Shown here: positions 1-5,636 of the stretch, piece by piece
Layout: each line of letters starts with the position of its first letter
How positions within the stretch are numbered: position 1 is the first letter of the stretch
From: JAHZFN01 sp965149945
Lineage (GTDB): Bacteria; Bacillota; Dehalobacteriia; UBA4068; UBA4997
Length of the DNA stretch: 5,636 nt
Assembly (NCBI GenBank): GCA_965149945.1
Contig: CBCTTQ010000049.1
Span: 1-5,636 of the forward strand
Direction: 5' to 3'
The notes under the pieces: model-generated
What the model saw: the letters and a program-made list of their open reading frames with translations, nothing else
Told to the model about the DNA's origin: nothing
Databases searched by the model: none
Program-made: the position numbers and the translations under genes

Positions 1-1300
1 CATCCAATCCCTGATGGAAGAAGGTTACGCCAACTCCGCCAACTTCCCCACCGGCACTTCTACCACCAATCAAGTGGAAAGCGCCATGGCAGTATTGGAT
101 AATGAAACGGGAGAAGTGCGAGGATTGATCGGCGGGCGCAATCATACTACCAAACGCGGTTATAACCGGGCAACAGATATGCAGCGCCAGCCCGGCTCCA
201 CCTTTAAACCCATCGCGGATTACGCTCCCGCTATAGAAATGGGTTATTCACCCTCGACAGTTGTCAACGATGTATTAACGACTTTCCCCGGCGATTACAC
301 GCCTACCAACTATGACGGAAAATATCGAGGTGTGATTTCTATGCGTGACGCCGCGGTCTACTCGGTAAACGTCGCTTCTGTAAAATTCATGCAAAAAATC
401 GGGACCGATTACAGCATGCATATGATTGAAAAAATGGGTATCAGCATGGAAAATGATCAGAATTCCGGACTTTCACTGGCATTAGGCGGCATGACCTACG
501 GGGTTTCACCTCTGCAAATGGCAGCAGCCTACGCTACTTTTGCCAATGAAGGTGTTTATAACGAACCCTATGTCATTCGTAAAATCGAAAACAGCAATGG
601 TGAACTGATTTACCAACATGAAACAGTCTCCAATACCGTAATGAAAGACACCACAGCCTATTTGGTAACCGATATGTTGATGTCGGTTACAGAACGCGGT
701 ACCGGTACCAATGCGCAAATTTCCAATATGGAAGTCGCATCCAAAACAGGAACCGTGCAGCTGCCCCAAACAGAGGCATTCGAAGGAATTGAAAACGGGA
801 ACAAAGACGCCTGGTTCGCCGCCTATACACCAGAGCTGACCGGTGTTGTCTGGATGGGATATGACAGTGACTTGGATGAAAACGGCAACCCGCAATATTT
901 GCAGCAAATCTACGGTGGCAAATACCCGGCGGCTCTTTGGAAAAAAGTTGTCGGCGGCGCCAGTGAAACCGCCTCCTCCACTTCTTTTAAAGTTCCGGAA
1001 GATATTACCTATGTCGACATTGACACCAAGTCCGGTTTGTTACCCAGTGATTTAACACCCAGTCAGTTCATTCAAACGGAAGTGTTTGATTCCATCAATG
1101 TACCGACGGAAACTTCGGATATTTGGCGTCGGGCAACCATCTGTACCGTCAGCGGCATGCTGGCAGGTCCCAATTGCTCCAGCACGCGACAAGAAATCCT
1201 GTATTCCCCTCCCAGTGAATACAGCGGCAACACCATTATCGGTTCACCTGATGATACTTCCCGACTCTATACCGGAGAGACGTGTAATGTCCACAGCTAG
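1..1300 (+). CDS. Penicillin-binding protein 1A family (class A PBP), 3' part: transpeptidase domain and C-terminus
   Basis: Bifunctional murein synthase of the PBP1A (mrcA/ponA) type. Only the C-terminal part is present: the open frame runs in from the left edge (first whole codon at 2), and the Met at 14 is internal, not a start. About 432 residues are visible. Numbering from that Met, the three motifs of a penicilloyl-serine transferase are intact: STFK with nucleophile Ser62 (nt 197-199) inside RQPGSTFKP, SVN at 117-119, and KTG at 244-246 (nt 743-751). Upstream of Ser62 is the typical AMAVLDNETGEVRGLIGG strand. The N-terminal membrane anchor and glycosyltransferase domain must lie outside the window. 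The family cross-links stem peptides on the outer face of the cytoplasmic membrane. After KTG there are about 180 residues, ending in a Cys-containing tail often seen in PBP1A proteins. There is no frameshift, and a strong terminator follows 31 nt after the stop. The gene converges on the ilv operon and shows no functional link to it. Confidence 0.95.
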   Translation, partial: IQSLMEEGYANSANFPTGTSTTNQVESAMAVLDNETGEVRGLIGGRNHTTKRGYNRATDMQRQPGSTFKPIADYAPAIEMGYSPSTVVNDVLTTFPGDYTPTNYDGKYRGVISMRDAAVYSVNVASVKFMQKIGTDYSMHMIEKMGISMENDQNSGLSLALGGMTYGVSPLQMAAAYATFANEGVYNEPYVIRKIENSNGELIYQHETVSNTVMKDTTAYLVTDMLMSVTERGTGTNAQISNMEVASKTGTVQLPQTEAFEGIENGNKDAWFAAYTPELTGVVWMGYDSDLDENGNPQYLQQIYGGKYPAALWKKVVGGASETASSTSFKVPEDITYVDIDTKSGLLPSDLTPSQFIQTEVFDSINVPTETSDIWRRATICTVSGMLAGPNCSSTRQEILYSPPSEYSGNTIIGSPDDTSRLYTGETCNVHS

Positions 1301-1331
1301 CCAAACAATTTTATAATAAATAAAAACAATC

Positions 1332-1364
1332 AAAGACGGCAGGAAAATTTCTGCCGTCTTTTTT
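1332..1364 (+). terminator. Rho-independent terminator of the PBP gene
   Basis: A perfect 11-bp stem (AAAGACGGCAG at 1332-1342 pairing with CTGCCGTCTTT at 1351-1361) encloses an 8-nt loop. The stem ends in six consecutive T on the + strand (1359-1364). It begins 31 nt after the PBP stop codon. The A-run on the 5' side is short (three A), so it is best suited to + strand transcription. Confidence 0.93.
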
Positions 1365-1384
1365 ATGCCGATTTCCAAACAGTC

Positions 1385-1398
1385 AAATCGCGCGATTT
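1385..1398. repeat. 14-bp perfect palindrome between the two terminators
   Basis: AAATCGCGCGATTT equals its own reverse complement. It lies between the two terminator hairpins, in the gap between converging genes. A role as a protein-binding site is possible, but the position, downstream of both transcription units, gives no support for an operator. It may be chance or a degenerate hairpin. Confidence 0.35.
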
Positions 1399-1404
1399 CA
1401 GAGC

Positions 1405-1438
1405 AAAAAAGACAGTCTTCTCTTTGACTGTCTTTTTT
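1405..1438. terminator. Symmetric (bidirectional) intrinsic terminator ending the ilv operon
   Basis: A perfect 13-bp inverted repeat (AAAAAAGACAGTC at 1405-1417 with GACTGTCTTTTTT at 1426-1438) has an 8-nt loop. Each arm carries six A or T at its outer end, so either strand gives a hairpin followed by a U-run. On the - strand it lies 17 nt past the ilvN stop and is the evident end of the ilv transcript. On the + strand it backs up the terminator at 1332-1364. Confidence 0.93.
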
Positions 1439-1455
1439 GTTTGTGTTATGAAATT

Positions 1456-1971
1456 CTAACGTTCCGGCATACTGATCGATTGGATGGCGACACTGCCGCC
1501 CCGCACCACTTCGATACGACTTCCGTACGTTTTTTGCATCAATTTGATAATATTATCATTTTTAGCCTCGTTTTTGACGCTTTCAATCAGCAATGTGGTT
1601 TTATCGTAATCCACGATTTCAAATTTAAAAGCCTGAGCCATTTGGAAAATATCTACTTTATCCCGTTCGGTGCAATTGTTGATTTTGATGAACAGAATCT
1701 CTTTCATTCGAATGGGAATATCTGTGAAATCGATAACTTTAATCACTTCCACACTGCGATTCAATTGTTTTTTCACTTGCTCAAAGGTCATTTCATCACT
1801 GGTCAAACTGATGGTCATCCGAGAGATGGAAGGATCTTCCGTTTCTCCTACGGATAATGTTTCAATGTTATGGAGTTTACCGGCAAACAGACCGGAAATT
1901 CTTGCCAAAATCCCCGTTTCGTTTTCTACAAACAAGGAGATCCAGCGACGCTTAATTTCGTTATTCATCAT
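1456..1971 (-). CDS. ilvN: Acetolactate synthase (acetohydroxyacid synthase) small regulatory subunit
   Basis: Regulatory subunit (IlvN/IlvH) that activates the catalytic subunit IlvB and confers feedback inhibition by valine; cytosolic. It has 171 residues, close to the 163 of E. coli IlvH. Residues about 10-82 form the N-terminal ACT domain (ISLFVENETGILARISGLF, then HNIETLSVG and SRMTI). Residues about 88-165 match the C-terminal small-subunit domain. Asn17, Gly20 and Asn35 align by eye with E. coli IlvH Asn11, Gly14 and Asn29, known for valine binding, so valine sensitivity is likely kept. The first of two tandem ATG codons is chosen because it sits 7 nt from an AGGAGG; the second is 10 nt away. 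The start overlaps the ilvB stop (ATGA), implying translational coupling and matched subunit supply. It is the last gene before the terminator. Confidence 0.97.
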   Translation of the reverse strand: MMNNEIKRRWISLFVENETGILARISGLFAGKLHNIETLSVGETEDPSISRMTISLTSDEMTFEQVKKQLNRSVEVIKVIDFTDIPIRMKEILFIKINNCTERDKVDIFQMAQAFKFEIVDYDKTTLLIESVKNEAKNDNIIKLMQKTYGSRIEVVRGGSVAIQSISMPER

Positions 1972-3719
1972 AATGTAACCTCCTGTTTGTTATTTTTATC
2001 ATTTAAAATCATTTCGTTAAGCGCTTTTCCGCCGGGTACCATAGGATACACATTGGTATCTCGCTCAATGATAAATTCAATAATGGTCGGACGATTCGTG
2101 CTATTTTTTCCTTCCAGTAGTGCCGCCTCGATTTGGCTTTCCTCCGTCACGCGCAATCCCTTGGCTTCGTAACTTTCCGCCAACCGTACAAAATCCGGCA
2201 GATATTTGGGACAGTGTCGATTGGGATCATGACAATTTTTTTCGCAGCCGCGGCGATATACCAAACAGGTGGAAGAATAGCGTTTATGGTGAAACAATTC
2301 TTGCATCTGTCGTACATTTCCTAAATTACTGTTATTTAAAATACAGATGGTAATGGGTAATTGCAACGCCACCGCTGTCGCCAATTCCTGCAAATTCATT
2401 TGAAAACCACCGTCTCCGTTGATGGAAACCACTTGTGCCTCAGGATTACCGATTTGCGCGCCGATGGCCGCCGGGAAACCATAGCCCATGGTACCCAGTC
2501 CCCCGGAAGTCAGCAGTTTCTTATTTTTACCGATTTCCAAATACTGCGTAGTCCAAAGTTGATTTTGACCGACATCGGTGGTAATGATACCTTCCGGAAA
2601 AATTTCGTTGATTTTATGCAGGATTTTTTCCGCTGTCAACCCTTCATATTGTGACATATTGACAGGATACTGCGCTTTCCATTCCTCAATTTGTTGTTGC
2701 CAATCGGTCAAATCCAAAGGTTTGGCATATTCCAACATTTTTTCAAGGGCAACTTTGGCATCCGCAACAATAGGGATATCTACTTCGATATTTCGGGAAA
2801 TGGAAGCGGTATCAATATCCACATGAATAATTTTGGCTTTTTTAGCAAAGGTACTGATTTCTCCGGTGATACGGTCGTTAAACCGAGTACCGATGGAAAA
2901 AAGCAAATCACATTCATTAACCGCTTTGTTGCAGGCATATTTCCCGTGCATACCCACATTTCCCACATAAAGAGGATGATCAGTGGGAATGGCGCCCTTG
3001 CCCATGATGGTAGTGATCACCGGAACATGGGTAATTTCCGCCAATTTCACCATTTCTTCTTGAGCGCCGGAAATCTTTACTCCACCTCCCACCAAAAAAA
3101 TCGGTTTTTTGGCGTTTTTCAGTGCTGTCATAGCTTTTTTTACTTGCCCTTGATGTACACCGGTATTCGGTTTATAGCTGCGGATGTTGATGGTTTCCGG
3201 ATAAGTACTGTCTCCCACCGCGCACTGAATATCTTTGGGCAAATCGATGAGAACAGGACCAGGGCGCCCTGTTCTGGCGATATAAAAAGCTTTTTTCAAA
3301 ATCATTCCCAAATCTTGACGCCGACGTACTGTGGTAGACCATTTACTGATGCCGCGGGTAATTCCTACGATGTCTACTTCCTGGAAAGCATCATTTCCAA
3401 TCAAATCCAACGGAACCTGACCGGTAAAGCAGACCAAAGGAACACTGTCGTAATTAGCTGTAGCGATACCCGTAACCAAATTGGTGGCGCCGGGACCGCT
3501 GGTGACCAAGCAAACCCCGACTTTGCCGGTGGAACGGGCATAACCGTCGGCCGCGTGAACTAATGCCTGTTCATGCCTGGGTAAGATGACCTCAATATCA
3601 TCCGCGTCGTAAAGAGCGTCAAAAAGATCAATGGCCATGCCGCCGGGATAGGCAAACATGGTGTCCACGCCTTCCGCGCGCAGGGCTTTTACAAATAATT
3701 CAGTACCTTTGATCCCCAT
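1968..3719 (-). CDS. ilvB: Acetolactate synthase (acetohydroxyacid synthase) large catalytic subunit
   Basis: Thiamine-diphosphate and FAD enzyme that condenses two pyruvates to 2-acetolactate (valine/leucine route) or pyruvate with 2-oxobutyrate to 2-aceto-2-hydroxybutyrate (isoleucine route). It has 583 residues, normal length. By family knowledge it has an N-terminal ThDP domain (about 4-167) with catalytic Glu50 in PRHEQ, a central domain (about 190-325), and a C-terminal ThDP domain (about 380-555). The Mg/ThDP motif starts at GDG 435-437 and ends at NN 462-463. Two oddities are seen. Met472 stands in VRQMQELF where many homologues have Trp. An extra stretch of about 15-20 residues between RYSSTCL and PDFVRLAESY carries Cys485, 492, 496 and 503 in a C-x6-C-x3-C-x6-C pattern. 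The ATG at 3719 is chosen for its GGAGG 8 nt upstream and the family-typical start MGIKGTELF; an in-frame GTG at 3749 lacks a site. It lies 80 nt after ridA and overlaps ilvN by 4 nt. Confidence 0.97.
   Translation of the reverse strand: MGIKGTELFVKALRAEGVDTMFAYPGGMAIDLFDALYDADDIEVILPRHEQALVHAADGYARSTGKVGVCLVTSGPGATNLVTGIATANYDSVPLVCFTGQVPLDLIGNDAFQEVDIVGITRGISKWSTTVRRRQDLGMILKKAFYIARTGRPGPVLIDLPKDIQCAVGDSTYPETINIRSYKPNTGVHQGQVKKAMTALKNAKKPIFLVGGGVKISGAQEEMVKLAEITHVPVITTIMGKGAIPTDHPLYVGNVGMHGKYACNKAVNECDLLFSIGTRFNDRITGEISTFAKKAKIIHVDIDTASISRNIEVDIPIVADAKVALEKMLEYAKPLDLTDWQQQIEEWKAQYPVNMSQYEGLTAEKILHKINEIFPEGIITTDVGQNQLWTTQYLEIGKNKKLLTSGGLGTMGYGFPAAIGAQIGNPEAQVVSINGDGGFQMNLQELATAVALQLPITICILNNSNLGNVRQMQELFHHKRYSSTCLVYRRGCEKNCHDPNRHCPKYLPDFVRLAESYEAKGLRVTEESQIEAALLEGKNSTNRPTIIEFIIERDTNVYPMVPGGKALNEMILNDKNNKQEVTL
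1979..1984 (-). promoter_or_regulatory. Ribosome binding site of ilvN, inside the end of ilvB
   Basis: AGGAGG on the - strand, 7 nt before the ATG at 1971. It lies within the last codons of ilvB, so ribosomes finishing ilvB are placed to restart on ilvN. It decides between the two adjacent ATG codons in favour of the first. Confidence 0.85.
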
Positions 3720-3727
3720 GATGGTTT

Positions 3728-3732
3728 CCTCC
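3728..3732 (-). promoter_or_regulatory. Ribosome binding site of ilvB
   Basis: GGAGG on the - strand, 8 nt before the ATG at 3719. It sets the start there and excludes the upstream in-frame GTG at 3749, whose frame runs through this site. Confidence 0.85.
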
Positions 3733-3799
3733 AAACTATTTTTTCTCACTTCATTTCAAATCGTATATCTCGCAAATCTTCGTTCAGATTCGATATTCT

Positions 3800-4174
3800 T
3801 TATTTCAATTCCGCAATGGCCTCCATCTCCACCAGCATATCTTTAGGTAAACGCGCTACCTCCACACAAGACCTGGCAGGATAAGGTTCTGTAAAGAATT
3901 CCGCATAAATTTCATTCACCCTGGCAAAATCATCCATATTTTTAACAAAGACCGTGGTTTTTACCACATCATTCATGGACGCGCCCCCGGCTTCTAATAC
4001 GGCTTTGACATTTTTCAATACCTGTCTGGCCTGCCCTTCAATATCAGCAGCCACCGCGCTTGTAGCAGGGTCGATGCCTACCTGCCCGGAAGTAAATAAT
4101 ACATTCCCCATTATAACGCCCTGAGAATAGGGCCCCAGCGCCTGAGGCGCGTTTTTTGTCGCAATCACTTTCAT
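3800..4174 (-). CDS. ridA: RidA family enamine/imine deaminase (YjgF/YER057c/UK114)
   Basis: Small cytosolic enzyme that hydrolyses reactive enamine/imine intermediates (2-aminoacrylate, 2-aminocrotonate) released by PLP-dependent dehydratases such as IlvA, giving 2-oxoacids and ammonia. It has 124 residues, close to the family's usual 125-130, and forms homotrimers in the family. Visible signatures are GPYSQG at 14-19 (Tyr16), FTSGQVG at 27-33, and the C-terminal PARSCVEVARLP with Arg101, matching the substrate-carboxylate Arg105 of enteric RidA. Cys103 and Glu116 match the conserved Cys107 and Glu120. All key residues are present, so it should be an active RidA rather than a divergent paralogue. 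The ATG at 4174 has an AGAGG 9 nt upstream. It starts 21 nt after ilvA, the enzyme that produces its substrate, which strongly supports the assignment. Confidence 0.96.
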   Translation of the reverse strand: MKVIATKNAPQALGPYSQGVIMGNVLFTSGQVGIDPATSAVAADIEGQARQVLKNVKAVLEAGGASMNDVVKTTVFVKNMDDFARVNEIYAEFFTEPYPARSCVEVARLPKDMLVEMEAIAELK

Positions 4175-4195
4175 TTTTGATTTCCTCTCTATTAT

Positions 4196-5404
4196 TTATT
4201 CCAATACAACTTCAAAACCATGTTCCCGCAGGCTCTTGATCACTTTTTCACCGTGTTCTTTACCGCCTACTTCGCAGCCGATATGAATGATCACCTGGTT
4301 GGCTTCCAATTCGGCATTCATGCGGTCATATTGTACCCGCACAATATTAGCGTTGCAGTCAGCGACTACCTGAGAGAGAATGGTCAAACTACCCGGTTTG
4401 TCCAACAAGGTGGCGCGGAATTTCAGTTTTCGCTGTCTGGCCACCAAACCAATTTCAATAATCTTATGAATAAAGCTTACATCAATGTTCCCTCCGGACA
4501 TGACGCAAACAACTTTTTTCCCTTTTACATCAATTTTATTATTCAGCACCGCTGCCAACGGCGTAGCGCCGGCAGGTTCCACAATTTGTTTGTTACGCTC
4601 CATCAACAAAAGAATCGCCGCGGAGATATCATTGTCACTAACCGTTACCATATCGTCTACATAGCGATTGATCAGCTCTGTTGTCAATTTACCGGGGGTT
4701 TTAACAGCAATCCCATCAGCGATCGTGTTGGCATTGGGACCGGAAACCAATTTTTTTGCTCGAAAACTCCGGCAGATGGCATCAGCGCCTTCTGCCTGCA
4801 CACCGATGATTTTCACACGAGGATTCACCAGCTTCACACAATTTGCAACTCCGGCGAGCAGACCGCCGCCGCCCGCGGGAACAACAATAATATCCACTGT
4901 AGGTAAATCCTTCAATATTTCCATTCCGATGGTCCCCTGTCCGGCGATGACATCATAATCATCAAAAGGATGAATGAAGGTTGCCTGCTCTTCTTCACAA
5001 ATTTCCATGGCTTTTTGATAGGCGTCATCATAACAATCACCAAAAAGAACAACTTTCGCGCCATAACCTTCTGTTGCCTGCACTTTGGCGATGGGAGCGG
5101 ATTTCGGCATCACAATCGTCGCCGGAATACCCAATACCTGCGCGGCATAAGCTACCCCTTGGGCGTGGTTGCCGGCAGAAGAAGCGACCACAGAGGTCAC
5201 TCCTTCTGTTTCTGCCAGCGCTGCGATTTTATTAGACGCACCACGAATTTTAAAGGAACCGGTTTTTTGCCGGTTTTCATATTTCATATAAACAGAAGAT
5301 TGGCTCATTATGGAAAAGGTGTGAGAGCGCTCAATATTTGTTCGATGGATGGTAGAACGCAATCTTCTTTCCGCCTGTTCAAAATTCTCTAATGTTAATT
5401 CCAT
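4196..5404 (-). CDS. ilvA: Threonine ammonia-lyase (threonine dehydratase), medium form with one ACT domain
   Basis: PLP enzyme that deaminates L-threonine to 2-oxobutyrate and ammonia, the first committed step to isoleucine. It has 402 residues. The fold-type II catalytic domain spans about 1-320: KTGSFKIRGA with Schiff-base Lys52, SSAGNHAQG at 75-83, the PLP-phosphate loop GGGG at 178-181, and SGGN at 303-306. Residues about 327-402 form one C-terminal ACT domain (ATLLDKPGSL onward). This is the 'medium' architecture, between the shorter catabolic TdcB, which lacks an ACT domain, and E. coli IlvA with its larger two-part regulatory region. The ACT domain suggests allosteric control by an amino acid, with isoleucine the expected ligand from context; the ligand cannot be read from sequence. 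An AGGAGG lies 5 nt before the ATG. It is 21 nt downstream of ilvD. A serine dehydratase side activity is common in the family. Confidence 0.96.
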   Translation of the reverse strand: MELTLENFEQAERRLRSTIHRTNIERSHTFSIMSQSSVYMKYENRQKTGSFKIRGASNKIAALAETEGVTSVVASSAGNHAQGVAYAAQVLGIPATIVMPKSAPIAKVQATEGYGAKVVLFGDCYDDAYQKAMEICEEEQATFIHPFDDYDVIAGQGTIGMEILKDLPTVDIIVVPAGGGGLLAGVANCVKLVNPRVKIIGVQAEGADAICRSFRAKKLVSGPNANTIADGIAVKTPGKLTTELINRYVDDMVTVSDNDISAAILLLMERNKQIVEPAGATPLAAVLNNKIDVKGKKVVCVMSGGNIDVSFIHKIIEIGLVARQRKLKFRATLLDKPGSLTILSQVVADCNANIVRVQYDRMNAELEANQVIIHIGCEVGGKEHGEKVIKSLREHGFEVVLE

Positions 5405-5425
5405 AATGTCCTCCTCTATTTTTTC

Positions 5426-5636
5426 TTATTCAATGATTGCACCTTTGTCGGCAGAAGAAACCAGTCTGGAATAGCGTCTCATATATCCTTCCAAATGGTC
5501 TTTTTTCTTTAACGATGTGACGGCTTTTCTTTTTTCTAATTCTTCCGCAGAGACTTCCAATTCAATAGAATAATGGGGAATGTCGATGGCGATAATATCC
5601 CCTTCCCGCACATAGGCAATAGGGCCGCCGTCTACT
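5426..5636 (-). CDS. ilvD: Dihydroxy-acid dehydratase, C-terminal end only
   Basis: Fe-S enzyme that dehydrates 2,3-dihydroxy-3-methylbutanoate and -pentanoate to the 2-oxoacid precursors of valine and isoleucine. Only the last 69 residues and the stop are visible; the frame runs off the right edge (first whole codon 5635-5633). The stretch fits the conserved C-terminus of IlvD: DGGPIAYVREGDIIAIDI, then VSAEELEKRKA, and finally YSRLVSSADKGAIIE. Cluster and active-site residues lie outside the window. An apparent start at 5611 is an internal GTG (Val), not a gene start. The related sugar-acid dehydratase Edd is less likely, given the ilvA-ridA-ilvBN genes that follow 21 nt downstream. Confidence 0.94.
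   Translation of the reverse strand, partial: VDGGPIAYVREGDIIAIDIPHYSIELEVSAEELEKRKAVTSLKKKDHLEGYMRRYSRLVSSADKGAIIE

Noticed and set aside
14..16. ATG at 14 as the start of the PBP gene
   Set aside because: The frame is open to the left edge, and the protein from here would lack the glycosyltransferase and membrane anchor. The transpeptidase domain would also be cut, so the gene is simply truncated by the window.
506..907. - strand open frame opposite the PBP gene
   Set aside because: Antisense shadow of the transpeptidase domain with no independent support.
1379..1431. Possible antiterminator: 1379-1387 can pair with 1423-1431, competing with the symmetric terminator
   Set aside because: On the + strand, transcripts should already end at 1364. 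On the - strand, the competing arm is made only after the terminator. It is probably chance similarity.
2211..2267. Frameshift or assembly error as the cause of the Cys-rich IlvB segment
   Set aside because: The reading frame is continuous, and both flanks (RYSSTCL, PDFVRLAESY) are conserved and in the same frame, so it is a true in-frame insert.
2691..3563. Long + strand open frame (290 codons) opposite ilvB
   Set aside because: It lies fully antisense to a highly conserved enzyme. Its translation shows no recognisable domain, and I see no ribosome binding site. It is a shadow of ilvB codon use.
3720..3749. Upstream in-frame GTG start for ilvB
   Set aside because: It would add ten residues not typical of the family. 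The good GGAGG lies downstream of it, placed for the ATG at 3719.
3740..3799. Internal promoter ahead of ilvB
   Set aside because: TTGAAA-like and AT-rich hexamers exist, but none has a convincing -10 partner at 16-18 nt spacing.
4220..4906. Long + strand open frame (228 codons) opposite ilvA
   Set aside because: It lies fully inside ilvA on the other strand, with low-complexity Asn/His-rich translation and no family signature.
5405..5425. T-box, riboswitch or attenuator controlling the ilv genes
   Set aside because: The operon leader would lie upstream of ilvD, or of a gene before it, outside the window. The 21-nt gap here holds only the ilvA ribosome binding site.

Overview
The window looks like ordinary chromosomal DNA from a Gram-positive-lineage bacterium (Firmicutes). 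The support for this is strong AGGAGG-type ribosome binding sites, moderate base composition, a class A penicillin-binding protein and a compact branched-chain amino acid operon. A placement near Negativicutes or Clostridia is only a guess from the style of the proteins. I see no mobile element, CRISPR array, RNA gene, integrase or phage gene.

Layout. Positions 1-1300 (+ strand) hold the C-terminal half of a PBP1A-type peptidoglycan synthase, with its start outside the window. Positions 1301-1455 are a convergent intergenic region with two strong intrinsic terminators: one facing the PBP gene (1332-1364) and one, symmetric and usable in both directions, between the two converging units (1405-1438). 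Positions 1456-5636 are all on the - strand and read, in transcription order, ilvD (3' end only), ilvA, ridA, ilvB, ilvN. Gaps are 21, 21, 80 and -4 nt, which suggests one transcription unit ending at the symmetric terminator.

The operon covers three catalysed steps of isoleucine/valine synthesis plus a damage-control enzyme. IlvA deaminates threonine to 2-oxobutyrate through a reactive enamine/imine that RidA hydrolyses. IlvB/IlvN condense pyruvate with pyruvate or 2-oxobutyrate. IlvD dehydrates the later dihydroxyacids. The reductoisomerase IlvC and the transaminase IlvE are not in the window, and nothing follows ilvN before the terminator.

No undescribed system is evident. The most noteworthy details are inside IlvB: a short insert with a symmetric C-x6-C-x3-C-x6-C pattern close to the active-site loop, and a Met where many acetolactate synthases carry the herbicide/2-oxobutyrate-specificity Trp.
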